A DNA stretch of 64,000 nucleotides from Zoogloea sp041904905. Its GTDB lineage: Bacteria > Pseudomonadota > Gammaproteobacteria > Burkholderiales > Rhodocyclaceae. The stretch is from assembly GCF_041904905.1 (NCBI RefSeq), contig NZ_JAYRMI010000008.1:1-64000 (forward strand), written 5' to 3'. The translations under genes were made by a program, and so were the position numbers. The notes below the pieces were generated by a model. It was not told the DNA's origin. It searched no databases and saw only the letters and a program-made list of their open reading frames with translations. This document shows positions 23,530-31,757 of this stretch, in pieces (within the stretch, counting starts at the first letter, position 1; each line of letters starts with the position of its first letter).

Positions 23530-24687
23530 ATGAACCTGCCCCAGCCGTCTGCCGAAGCCCTCGAACAAAGCGCCGCCCTTGTCGCCCGCCTGCAGACCCT
23601 GATCGATACCCAGGGCGGCTGGATCCCCTTCTCCAGCTACATGGCCGAGGCCCTCTACGCGCCCGGGCTGGGCTACTACAGCGGCGGCGCCCGCAAGTTC
23701 GGGCCGGGCGGCGACTTCATCACCGCACCGGAGCTGACCCCCCTCTTCGGTCAGGCGCTGGCCAGCCAGGTGCAGCAGGTGATGAGCCTGTCGGCGCCCC
23801 ACATCATCGAAGCCGGCGCCGGCACCGGGCTGCTGGCGGCCGATCTGCTGCTGGAACTCGAGCACCTGGGGGCGCTGCCGGAGCGCTACGACATCCTCGA
23901 AGTCTCCGGCGAGTTGCGCGAGCGCCAGTTCGACACCCTGGCCGCCAAGGCGCCCCACCTCGCCGGGCGGGTGCACTGGCTGGACAACCTGCCCGAACGT
24001 TTCTCCGGCGCCCTGGTGGCCAACGAGGTGCTCGACGTGATGCCGGTGCATCTGGTGGCGTGGCGCCCGGAAGGCATCTTCGAGCGTGGGGTGAGCCACC
24101 GGGACGGCCGCTTCGTGTGGGCCGACCGCCCGGTGGCCGGACGGGTGGCCGAGGCAGCGGCGGCGCTGGCCCTGCCCCTGCCCGGCGACGGCGAATACGT
24201 GAGCGAACTCAACCTGGCCGGTCGCGCCTGGGTGGCCGAGTGGGCGGCCCGCCTCGAACAGGGCGCGATGATCCTGATCGACTACGGCTACCCCCGCGCC
24301 GAGTACTACCTGCCCAGCCGCAGCACCGGCACCCTGCTGTGCTACTTCCGCCACCACGCCCACGGCGACCCCTTCCTGTGGCCGGGGCTCAACGACATCA
24401 CCGCCTTCGTGGATTTCACCGCCATCGCCGAGGCCGGCTTCGAGGGCGGGCTCGACGTGATGGGCTACACCGATCAGGCCAACTTCCTGTTCAACTGCGG
24501 CGTGCTCGACTGTCTGGCGCGCCGGGCGCCGGAGGATGGCGCCGACTACATCCGCGCCTCCAAGGCGGTGCAGCGCCTCACCGGCCCCCACGAGATGGGC
24601 GAGCTGTTCAAGGTGATCGCCCTGTCGCGCAACATCGGCCAGCCGCTGATCGGCTTCCGGCGCGGCGACCGCCTGCACAGCCTGTAA
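23530..24687 (+). CDS. SAM-dependent methyltransferase, MidA/NDUFAF7 family (COG1565)
   Basis: A 385-residue class I methyltransferase of the family that includes mitochondrial NDUFAF7/MidA, an arginine methyltransferase for complex I assembly. The family features YMAEALYAPGLGYYSGG, KFGPGGDFITAPELTPLFG, the SAM site IIEAGAGTGLLAADLL and LVANEVLDVMPVHLV are all visible. In bacteria the substrate is unknown. A second complex I-linked family (NDUFA9-like SDR) lies 6 kb away. Followed by a bidirectional terminator. Confidence 0.93.
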   Translation: MNLPQPSAEALEQSAALVARLQTLIDTQGGWIPFSSYMAEALYAPGLGYYSGGARKFGPGGDFITAPELTPLFGQALASQVQQVMSLSAPHIIEAGAGTGLLAADLLLELEHLGALPERYDILEVSGELRERQFDTLAAKAPHLAGRVHWLDNLPERFSGALVANEVLDVMPVHLVAWRPEGIFERGVSHRDGRFVWADRPVAGRVAEAAAALALPLPGDGEYVSELNLAGRAWVAEWAARLEQGAMILIDYGYPRAEYYLPSRSTGTLLCYFRHHAHGDPFLWPGLNDITAFVDFTAIAEAGFEGGLDVMGYTDQANFLFNCGVLDCLARRAPEDGADYIRASKAVQRLTGPHEMGELFKVIALSRNIGQPLIGFRRGDRLHSL

Positions 24688-24702
24688 GCGCCGGCACAAA
24701 AC

Positions 24703-24741
24703 AAGACCGCCCGCCGGGGCAGAACCCTGGCGGGCGGTCTT
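24703..24741. terminator. Bidirectional Rho-independent terminator
   Basis: Long GC-rich stem (about 24703-24719 with 24725-24741) flanked by A residues on the left and T residues on the right; it serves the plus-strand methyltransferase gene and the minus-strand small gene at 24766. Confidence 0.85.
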
Positions 24742-24765
24742 GACCGATGATGACCCGGGGGCCGA

Positions 24766-24984
24766 CTACTCCTGGAAGCGATACACCGCGCTCAGGAAGG
24801 CATCCACATCGGTGGGCACAGCATGTTGTCCGTGCTCGGCTGCCGGAATCTCCTGCAGGCCCAGGGCCAGTTCGGGCGGCAGCAGATTGGCATTCAGCAC
24901 TTCGTCGTCGTAGGCCGGGCCCGCCGACGCCTCGGGCTCCAGATAGCCCCGTTCACCGCTTTCCATATCCATGAAGATCACCAT
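24766..24984 (-). CDS. Small hypothetical protein, 72 aa
   Basis: A 72-residue acidic protein (MVIFMDMESGERGYLEPEA...SAVYRFQE) with no signal peptide. A GGAGG site lies seven bases upstream of this ATG, which is why I prefer it to an earlier in-frame ATG at 25095. I do not recognise the family. Ends next to the shared terminator. The 207 bases upstream to the next gene hold nothing I can identify. Confidence 0.6.
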   Translation of the reverse strand: MVIFMDMESGERGYLEPEASAGPAYDDEVLNANLLPPELALGLQEIPAAEHGQHAVPTDVDAFLSAVYRFQE

Positions 24985-25191
24985 TTCGGCCTCCGTTCCG
25001 GGGTGACATGCGTTCCCCCTTGTTTTCCTTAACGGCTGTGGCCTCCAAAGGTTGAAGGAAACCCGGCAGGCCAGGTCGGACGCCCCGTCGGACACCCCAG
25101 CGCAGCCGCCAGTCGCACGGTTTCAGGATGGAACACAAAATGGGCATCCGCAATGACGGAGTTCACGGCCCCGGGCGATTGGGACGACCCG

Positions 25192-25995
25192 TTACAGATC
25201 GAGTTCCTTCAGCCAGGCCAGGATGGGATCGGCCGCCACCTGCCAGTCGCTCTCCAGCATCATGCCGTGACCGAGCCCCGGCAGGATCAGCGGCTCGACC
25301 TCGTAGCGACGGGCGGTGAGGCGCACCTGGTCGGGCGGAATCAGCACGTCGTGCTCGGCCCCCAGCACCAGCATCGGCGGGCGCTGGATGCGCGACAGGG
25401 ACGGCAGATCGAACAGCGACATGTCCCAGATCGCGCGGTGGGATTCGGGCTGACACAGGTGGTAGTAGCGCTGCAGCCGCTCCAGCTCGATGGCCTCGTG
25501 GAACAGCGCGTGGCGCAGGGTTTCCATCTGCGGCTGGCCGCCGCCCATGATGCGGTTGAGGTCGCCCAGCAGGTGCGGCCGCGAGAAGGCCAGCCCGAAG
25601 GCCGAACCCAGCAGGCCCTGGGGCGGCACCGACGACATCAGCACCACCGCCGGCGCGCTGTGACGCTCCAGATACTTCTGGACCACCATCCCGCCCATCG
25701 AGTGCCCCACCAGCACCGGCGTGGCGGGCAGCTTGCCGGCCACTTCGGCCACGTCATCCACGTAGTCGGAGATCGAGAAGCTGTCCAGATACGCGCGACC
25801 GCGGCTGCGCCCGTGCCCGGACAGGGAGACCGCGTAAGCGGCGTAGCCCTGCGCGGCAAACCACGGCAGGAAGCGCTCCTCCCAGCACCAGGCGGCCGTG
25901 TAGGCGCCATGGACGAAGAGGATGGGCGTCTCGCGGGCCGGCCCCGACGGGGTGTGGCACAGCACCTCCAGATCGCCGAATCGGGAGCGGTTCAT
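25192..25995 (-). CDS. Alpha/beta-hydrolase
   Basis: A 267-residue alpha/beta hydrolase. Oxyanion-loop FVHGAYTAAWCW, nucleophile elbow GHSMGG, acid in GAEHDVLIPP and catalytic His in GLGHGMMLE are all present, so it should be active. It lacks a signal peptide. The family includes esterases, lysophospholipases and lactonases; the substrate cannot be told. It is divergent from the PEP-CTERM gene with a 270-base gap. Confidence 0.9.
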   Translation of the reverse strand: MNRSRFGDLEVLCHTPSGPARETPILFVHGAYTAAWCWEERFLPWFAAQGYAAYAVSLSGHGRSRGRAYLDSFSISDYVDDVAEVAGKLPATPVLVGHSMGGMVVQKYLERHSAPAVVLMSSVPPQGLLGSAFGLAFSRPHLLGDLNRIMGGGQPQMETLRHALFHEAIELERLQRYYHLCQPESHRAIWDMSLFDLPSLSRIQRPPMLVLGAEHDVLIPPDQVRLTARRYEVEPLILPGLGHGMMLESDWQVAADPILAWLKELDL

Positions 25996-26159
25996 GGACG
26001 AAACCCGGCAGACAGGCGAAGGGGGCGGCAGGCGGGAAAGAGGGTCATGGGCGTGGCAGAGGAAGTGTCAGGCGGAGAACTTACCCCACCCGGAGGGCTG
26101 AGAAAAGCAAAAGACACGCCCAGCCGCCCCGGCGCACCTGTCGGGAGACTTTACACTTC

Positions 26160-26176
26160 CCGGCACGGCTGCTGCA
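26160..26176 (+). promoter_or_regulatory. Candidate sigma-54 (-24/-12) promoter of the PEP-CTERM gene
   Basis: CGGCACGGCTGCTGCA matches TGGCACG-N4-TTGCA with GG at 26162-26163, exactly ten bases to GC at 26174-26175, and only two mismatches at weaker positions. It points at the gene starting at 26266 with a leader of roughly 80 bases that is strongly AT-rich. Sigma-54 control of PEP-CTERM genes through the PrsK/PrsR system is known in related floc-forming betaproteobacteria. Confidence 0.65.
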
Positions 26177-26240
26177 GAATCGGCGCAAAACATTGTTTTA
26201 AAAACACAAACCATTTTGGGCGCAGATTTTGCTTTAAATT

Positions 26241-26256
26241 CGTGAAATATTTCACG
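26241..26256. repeat. Perfect 16-bp palindrome in the PEP-CTERM gene leader
   Basis: CGTGAAATATTTCACG is a perfect inverted repeat immediately upstream of the GGAGA ribosome binding site of the gene at 26266. It could be an operator or an mRNA hairpin affecting translation. Confidence 0.6.
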
Positions 26257-26265
26257 GAGAAAGAA

Positions 26266-27072
26266 ATGCGCTTGAAGTTGCTTACCGGTGCGGCTGGCGC
26301 CCTGATCGCCCTGGGCGCCGCCGCCGCGCCCGTGATCTACAACAACGACGTGGCCAGCGGCGAGGCCGCCTTCGACGAGACCATCGCCAACGCCGGCGGC
26401 ACGCTCCACACCCTGGCCCTCTCCGGGCTGGCGTCCAACGCCGCGGCGTGGTCGCTGCCCGGGCTGACGATCCGGGCCACCGACAACGCCGACCGTTTCG
26501 TGTACGACGACTACAACGGCTACCGCGCGGCCGGCCGGCCCTACGCCATCGGCGGCGCGACCATCTCTATCGCGCCCACGACACCGGCCGCCGGCTCGGG
26601 GCTCACCTTCACCTTCTCCACGCCGATCAACGCCTTCGGTCTCCAGATCGCCGACTGGGCCACCTGCTGCACCGGCGTGCCCCACCCGGACACCGGCGCG
26701 CCCACCGGGTCCAACCTCTTCATCGCCTTCGACGGCGGCGCCACGCGCCTCGTGGCCAACGCGACGAGCGCCGACGCCAACCCCGGCAACCGGGATTACG
26801 ACGGCGACGGGCACATCGACAGCGTGTTCACCAACTTCGTCGCCGCCATCGACGACAGCCGCACCTTCAGCACCGTCAGCTTCTACGGCGATGGGCTGGG
26901 CGAGGCGCTCTACGCCGGCGGCACCCTGCGCTGGTCGGCGGTGGACCCTGGCTCGGTGTCGGCCTCCGCGGCCGGCGCGCCCCCCACCCTGGTCGCCGAG
27001 CCGGCCGCCCTGGGGCTGGCGAGCCTCGCCATCGGAGGGGCGGTCCTCAACCGCCGTCGCCGCCGGCGCTGA
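26266..27072 (+). CDS. PEP-CTERM sorting-domain protein (AEP variant)
   Basis: A 268-residue exported protein. The N-terminal signal peptide (LLTGAAGALIALGAAAAP) is followed by a beta-rich extracellular-type domain with Asp/Asn-rich segments (DYDGDGHIDSVF could bind calcium) and a C-terminal EPAALGLASLAIGGAVLNRR segment plus arginine cluster. That is the PEP-CTERM architecture, in which exosortase cleaves at the Pro-Glu-Pro motif; here the first Pro is Ala (AEP at 244-246). No exosortase is in the window. A GGAGA site precedes the ATG. The segment 25996-26265 in front holds the sigma-54 promoter and a palindrome. Confidence 0.85.
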   Translation: MRLKLLTGAAGALIALGAAAAPVIYNNDVASGEAAFDETIANAGGTLHTLALSGLASNAAAWSLPGLTIRATDNADRFVYDDYNGYRAAGRPYAIGGATISIAPTTPAAGSGLTFTFSTPINAFGLQIADWATCCTGVPHPDTGAPTGSNLFIAFDGGATRLVANATSADANPGNRDYDGDGHIDSVFTNFVAAIDDSRTFSTVSFYGDGLGEALYAGGTLRWSAVDPGSVSASAAGAPPTLVAEPAALGLASLAIGGAVLNRRRRRR

Positions 27073-27175
27073 GCAACACGGCGCCACGGAAACGCGGTAA
27101 GGTCCGGGCTCCCGCGTCGACGGCCAGCCTGGGCCGGGCACGACGCATCCATTCCTGGACGGCAGGTGAGGGCCC

Positions 27176-27373
27176 ATGCTCAAGTGGTTGCTGGCAATCG
27201 TGGTGCTGGCGGTGGTGTCGGGGCTGGGCTCCGCGCTGCCGCTGCGGCGCTGGCGCATCGGCCACCTGCCCGGCGATCTGCATTTCGACGTCTTCGGCCG
27301 TCACATCCACATCCCGTTCACCAGCACCCTGCTGATGTCACTGGCGGTCTGGCTGCTGTTCCGCTGGCTTTGA
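27176..27373 (+). CDS. DUF2905 small membrane protein
   Basis: A 65-residue protein with two hydrophobic segments (about residues 3-22 and 47-63) around the conserved centre WRIGHLPGDLHFDVFGRHIH, which matches the DUF2905 family. Function unknown. Its 3' end overlaps convergently by 36 bases with the PBP1C-like gene. Confidence 0.88.
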   Translation: MLKWLLAIVVLAVVSGLGSALPLRRWRIGHLPGDLHFDVFGRHIHIPFTSTLLMSLAVWLLFRWL

Positions 27374-29386
27374 CAGTTCGCTGTCGAGGGGCGCGCGCAC
27401 CGCAAAGGTGACGCTGTCGAGCACCTGCCCGTCGGCCGCCATCAGATCGAGCACGTGACGGCCGGCAACCGGCCGCCAGCCCACCCCGCGCGTGCCGTTG
27501 CCGTTCCCCACCTTGTCGCCGTTGAGCCGCCACCAGGCGCCGGGCGGCAGGCGGATGCCCTCGAAGTGGATGCGGTAGGCCGGATCGCCGGCCAGCGCCA
27601 TCGCATCCACCAGCATGCCCGCCGCGGGGTAGGCGATGCGCGGCAGGCTGCGGGGCAGCGCCACCCGCTCCACCTCGGTGCCGCGGATGAACCACTCCTT
27701 GCGCGGGCTCTCCACCGGCGGCTCGAAAACCACCAGGCTCGACACCACGCCGGGCGGCGGCGCCGGGCGGCTTGCCGGCTGACTGCGGTGAAGGCCGCGC
27801 AGGATCTCGTGCCAGGCGGCGTTGGCCTGCGCCGGCACCCCGCGCGCGCCCGCCGACCACAGCACCACCGTGTAGCGGTCGGAGAAGCCGGCCACCAGCG
27901 TCTCGCGCCCGTCCGGCACGAACTGGCGGATCACGAAGGGCTGCGGGACGCCCTCGGTGTCGGCCTCGGTGAGGATGTCGCCGACGATGAAGCCGGCCTC
28001 GGGCTTGAGCAGCCGCCGGGCGGGGCGCTCGCCCCCCGGAACGCTGCGCGGCGCCTGCCACTGCCCGCCGCTGCCCAGGCTGCGGTAGAGCCCGGCGAGG
28101 GCAATGAGGCCAAGATCCGCCTGGCCGCTGCGCCCCACCTCCAGATCGGCCAGACGGAGGCGCTCGGGTAGCTGGTCGCCCGCCAGCCGCAGCACGCTGG
28201 CCGCCGGTTCGGCAAGGTTCTCGACCAGCGCCCGGCGGGCGCTCACCCAGATGCGCTCGTCGGGCGCGGTGGGGGCGTGGTTGGAGAGGGCGTCGTCCAG
28301 CAAGGTGGCGGCGGTGATCTGCCGCCGCTCCACGGCGATGCCGTAGGCGAAGGGCAGCAGCAGGGTGCCGCTGCTGCGCAGGATCGCGGCCTGATCGGCC
28401 TGGGCGGCGTCGGGCGCGCCCACGTAGGCGAGCACGTCGGCGCTGGCGTTGTCGAGGACCACCGCCGCCGCATCGCCCGGCCCAAGCCGGCGCACGGCGG
28501 CCAGGGTCAGGCGCTGGACGTCGGCGTCGAGGGTGGTGACGAGGCGCTCGCCGGGCTGCTGGAGGAGCTGGCGGCCAAGGTGTGGCGCCAGCTCCCAGCG
28601 CGGCCCGAGGTGCTGGCGGTCGAGGGTGGCGTCCGCCAGGCGCTGGGCCGGGCCGCAGGCCGACGGGCTGCCGATGCGCTCGGCGAGCACGCAGGCCCGG
28701 CGCGCCACCACGTCGGCCTTGGCGTTGGGGCCGCGCAGCAGCACCGCCAGCACCAGCGCCTCGGGCCGGCCAAGCTCCGCCGGGGTCTTGCCGAAGAAGG
28801 CGCGGGAGGCCGCATGCACGCCCTGCAGGTCGCCCCGGAAGGGGGCCAGGTTGAGATAGGCCTCGAGGATCTGCTCTTTGGTCCAGCGGGCTTCGAGGGC
28901 CTGGGCGGCGAGGGCCTGATCCCACTTCTGGCCGATGGAGCGCCGCGGCGTGCCGTCGCGCCCGAGGGCCAGCTCGGGGTCGAGGAGGCCGGCGAGCTGC
29001 ATCGACAGGGTGGAGGCGCCGCGCTTGCGGTCGTACCACAGGTTGTGCCAGAGGGAGCCGGCGAAGGCGCGCCAGTCCACCCCGGAGTGTTCGAAGAAGC
29101 GCTTGTCCTCGGCGGCCAGCAGGGCCTCCTTGAGGGCTGGCGACAGGTGGGGCAGGCCCACCCACTCCAGCCGGCGCACCCGCGGGTTCACCCGGCGCTC
29201 GGCCAGCGGCGTGCCGTCGCGGGCCAGGAGCACCGCCACCGAAGGGGCGGTGCCGGCCTTCACTTCGGCAAAGGCCGGGATCGGCTGGGTGGCGTGGGCG
29301 GCGGCAAGCGGGCCGACGATCAGCAGCGCCAGCGCGAGGCGCCGCAAACGGGCGGGCAACGCGGGGAAATCAGGGTTCGAGAACAT
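27338..29386 (-). CDS. pbpC: Penicillin-binding protein 1C homologue with inactivated transpeptidase domain
   Basis: A 682-residue protein, shorter than the usual roughly 750-800. A signal/anchor at the N-terminus is followed by an intact family 51 glycosyltransferase domain (about 60-250; AAEDKRFFEH with Glu93, RGASTLSMQLAG, ILEAYLN with Glu175). The transpeptidase domain (about 280-570) is recognisable but its SxxK is TLLL (341-344), the SxN is VEN, and KTGTS is replaced by IRQFV. The C-terminal PBP1C domain (about 600-680) remains. Therefore it should polymerise glycan but not cross-link. The start at 29386 fits the signal; the frame is open further upstream. Normally partnered with an alpha-2-macroglobulin gene, absent here. 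Confidence 0.88.
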   Translation of the reverse strand: MFSNPDFPALPARLRRLALALLIVGPLAAAHATQPIPAFAEVKAGTAPSVAVLLARDGTPLAERRVNPRVRRLEWVGLPHLSPALKEALLAAEDKRFFEHSGVDWRAFAGSLWHNLWYDRKRGASTLSMQLAGLLDPELALGRDGTPRRSIGQKWDQALAAQALEARWTKEQILEAYLNLAPFRGDLQGVHAASRAFFGKTPAELGRPEALVLAVLLRGPNAKADVVARRACVLAERIGSPSACGPAQRLADATLDRQHLGPRWELAPHLGRQLLQQPGERLVTTLDADVQRLTLAAVRRLGPGDAAAVVLDNASADVLAYVGAPDAAQADQAAILRSSGTLLLPFAYGIAVERRQITAATLLDDALSNHAPTAPDERIWVSARRALVENLAEPAASVLRLAGDQLPERLRLADLEVGRSGQADLGLIALAGLYRSLGSGGQWQAPRSVPGGERPARRLLKPEAGFIVGDILTEADTEGVPQPFVIRQFVPDGRETLVAGFSDRYTVVLWSAGARGVPAQANAAWHEILRGLHRSQPASRPAPPPGVVSSLVVFEPPVESPRKEWFIRGTEVERVALPRSLPRIAYPAAGMLVDAMALAGDPAYRIHFEGIRLPPGAWWRLNGDKVGNGNGTRGVGWRPVAGRHVLDLMAADGQVLDSVTFAVRAPLDSELSKPAEQQPDRQ

Positions 29387-29432
29387 GTCTGGGCGGCATT
29401 GTATGCCCCCCGTCGCCGGGGTAGCCGCGGGA

Positions 29433-30689
29433 TTACTGCCGACCCTCCGGCGACAATCTGTCAACATTCGTGTCATCGCCCAAGCCCAGCGCCCGCACCG
29501 CCGCCACCCGCGCCGCATGAACCTCGGCGGGGATGCGTGACTTGTCGGCGAGGCTGCGGGCGATGGCGCCGGCATCCACCCCGCGCACCGCGGCGAGCAC
29601 CGCCAGCAGGCGCTCCCGCTGGGGGTACGGCCGCCCGGCGAGCCCGGCGCGGCCGCGGTGGTCGCAGGCGCAGGCGTCGAGCAGCGCGGCAAAGCGCTCC
29701 GGCCGGCGCAGGCCGTCGCAGCGCTCGACGAGCTTCACCGCGGTGGCGGCGCGCAGCACCAGGGCCTGGTGCACGATGCCGTGCTCGCGGGCGGTCATCA
29801 GCGCCAGATCGCGGCACTCGGCGGGGCACTTGAGGCGCTCGCAGACGTCCCGGGCGAGCCGCTCGCTCGCCGCCTCGTGCCCGTAGTGGTGGGGCAGCAG
29901 ATCGGGCCGGGTGAGGCCCTTGCCCAGATCGTGGAGCAGGCAGGCGAAGCGCACCGCCAGAGGCTGGCCGGTAGCGGCGGCTTCGTCGAGCACCAGCAGC
30001 AGGTGCGCGCCGCAATCCACCTCGGGGTGGTGCTGGGCCGGCTGGGGCACGCCGAACATCCGATCCACCTCGGGCAGCAGCCGGGCCAGGGCGCCGCAGT
30101 CGCGCAGCACCGCGATCATCCGCGAGGGCCGGGCTTCCATCAGGCCGCGGGCGATCTCCTGCCACACCCGCTCGGGCACCAGGGCGTCCACTTCGCCGGC
30201 GGCCACCATGCCGCGCATCAGCGCGAGAGTTTCGGGCGCCACCCGGAAATCGGCGAAACGCGCGGCGAAGCGGGCCAGCCGCAGGATGCGCACCGGGTCT
30301 TCGGCGAAGGCGGGGCTCACGTGGCGAAAGACGCCGTCGGCCAGATCGCGCCGCCCGTGGAAGGGGTCGACCAGCACGCCGTCGGCGCCGCGGGCGATGG
30401 CGTTGATGGTGAGGTCGCGGCGGGCGAGGTCTTCTTCGAGTGTCACCGACGGGTCGGTGTGGAAGACGAAGCCGGCGTAACCCGGCGCGGTCTTGCGTTC
30501 GGTCCGCGCGAGGGCGTATTCCTCGTGGGTGCGGGGATGGAGGAAGACCGGGAAATCCTTGCCGACCGGCTTGTAGCCTTGGGCAAGGAGGGCCTCGGGG
30601 GTGGCGCCGACGACCACCCAATCCCGGTCCTGGACCGGCAGACCAAGCAGTTCGTCGCGGATGGCGCCGCCTACGCAGTAGATTTCCAT
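29433..30689 (-). CDS. cca: Multifunctional CCA-adding tRNA nucleotidyltransferase
   Basis: A 418-residue class II CCA enzyme that builds or repairs the 3' CCA of tRNAs. It shows VGGAIRDELLGLP, the catalytic DRD, RRDLTINAIA and EDPVRILRLARFAARF in the nucleotidyltransferase and body domains, then an HD phosphohydrolase domain (LLHDLGKGLT, YGHEAASERLARD) as in the long gammaproteobacterial form. The gene lies 46 bases upstream of the PBP1C homologue on the same strand. Confidence 0.96.
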   Translation of the reverse strand: MEIYCVGGAIRDELLGLPVQDRDWVVVGATPEALLAQGYKPVGKDFPVFLHPRTHEEYALARTERKTAPGYAGFVFHTDPSVTLEEDLARRDLTINAIARGADGVLVDPFHGRRDLADGVFRHVSPAFAEDPVRILRLARFAARFADFRVAPETLALMRGMVAAGEVDALVPERVWQEIARGLMEARPSRMIAVLRDCGALARLLPEVDRMFGVPQPAQHHPEVDCGAHLLLVLDEAAATGQPLAVRFACLLHDLGKGLTRPDLLPHHYGHEAASERLARDVCERLKCPAECRDLALMTAREHGIVHQALVLRAATAVKLVERCDGLRRPERFAALLDACACDHRGRAGLAGRPYPQRERLLAVLAAVRGVDAGAIARSLADKSRIPAEVHAARVAAVRALGLGDDTNVDRLSPEGRQ

Positions 30690-30722
30690 GGATCGGAGCG
30701 GGGGTACGGGTTGGGAGCGGGC

Positions 30723-31679
30723 CTAGTCGCGTCGTAGCTGGGCCGCATCCAGCCGACCGCGCTTGTTGACCTTGCCCAGGTAGCAGGGGGCGACTGCCTC
30801 CAGCGCGGTGGGGGTGCGGCCCCAGGGCTGGGGCGGGCCGCCGGCGATGTTGTCGACGCGCATCGAGCGCACGTTGTCGCGGCTCATCAGGGGGCCGGGC
30901 AGGCATTCGAGGGCGGCGGCCTGGAGCATGGCGAGGGCTTCGGGCAGGGGGATCACCGGGCGCGGGCAGCCGGTGAGCCGCCCCACGTATTCGACCAGCT
31001 GGCGCAGGGTGTAGACCTGCGGGCCGGCGAGGTCGTAGGTCTGGCCGACGGCATCGGCGCGGGCGAGGCTTTCGGCCACCGCCTCGGCCACGTCGCCCAC
31101 ATAAACCGGCTGGAAGCGGGTGCCGGCGCCGCCCAGGGGCATCAGCGGGAAGCGCCGCACGAGGCCGGCGAAGAGGTTGAGAAAGCTGTCGCCGGGCCCG
31201 AAGATGACCGACGGGCGCAGGATGGTCCACGCCACATCGGGGCTGCCGGCACGGATCGCGGCTTCGCCGGCAGCCTTGGAGCGCTGGTATTCCGACGGCC
31301 CGGCCGGATCGGCGCCCAGGGCGCTGACGTGCACGATGCGCGCCACGCCGGCCGCCCGGGCCGCGGCCACCAGCTTGGTGGGCAGCTCCACGTGGGCGCG
31401 GGCGAAGGCCGGGCCCCACGGCGAGCCGGGGCGGGAATGGAGCACGCCGACGAGGCTCACCACCGCGTCGACGCCGTCCATCAGGCGGGCGAGCACGGTG
31501 GGGTCGAACACGTCGGCCTCGACCACCTCGGCGCCGGGCAGCACGCGCAGGTGACGGGCGTTGGCGAGCCGGCGGGTGGGCACGACGAGGCCGACGCCGT
31601 CGCGGGTGAGCCGTTCGGCGATCGCGGTGCCGACAAAACCGCTGCCGCCGACGAGCAGGACTTTACGGGGAAGGGACAT
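30723..31679 (-). CDS. Complex I NDUFA9-like NAD(P)-binding SDR protein
   Basis: A 318-residue atypical short-chain dehydrogenase. The N-terminal LVGGSGFVGTAIAERL binds NAD(P); later segments VSLVGVLHSRPGS, HVSALGAD, YQRSKAAGEAAI and ILRPSVIFGPGDSFLNLFA are typical of the NDUFA9 (39-kDa complex I subunit) branch. The bacterial role is uncertain, possibly quinone or complex I related. It precedes cca by 33 bases and follows slt by 78, all on the minus strand, so the four genes slt, this one, cca and pbpC may be cotranscribed. Confidence 0.9.
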   Translation of the reverse strand: MSLPRKVLLVGGSGFVGTAIAERLTRDGVGLVVPTRRLANARHLRVLPGAEVVEADVFDPTVLARLMDGVDAVVSLVGVLHSRPGSPWGPAFARAHVELPTKLVAAARAAGVARIVHVSALGADPAGPSEYQRSKAAGEAAIRAGSPDVAWTILRPSVIFGPGDSFLNLFAGLVRRFPLMPLGGAGTRFQPVYVGDVAEAVAESLARADAVGQTYDLAGPQVYTLRQLVEYVGRLTGCPRPVIPLPEALAMLQAAALECLPGPLMSRDNVRSMRVDNIAGGPPQPWGRTPTALEAVAPCYLGKVNKRGRLDAAQLRRD

Positions 31680-31757
31680 GGCCGGTCTCCGGGTGAAGGG
31701 GTGGGGGAACGCGTCGGTTTGATTGCGCAGCCGGCAGCGAATTCCCTGCCCGGCGCC

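Noticed and set aside
26241..26256. The palindrome as a terminator
   Set aside because: It has no T-run, lies upstream of a ribosome binding site and is AT-centred, so an operator or leader hairpin is more likely.
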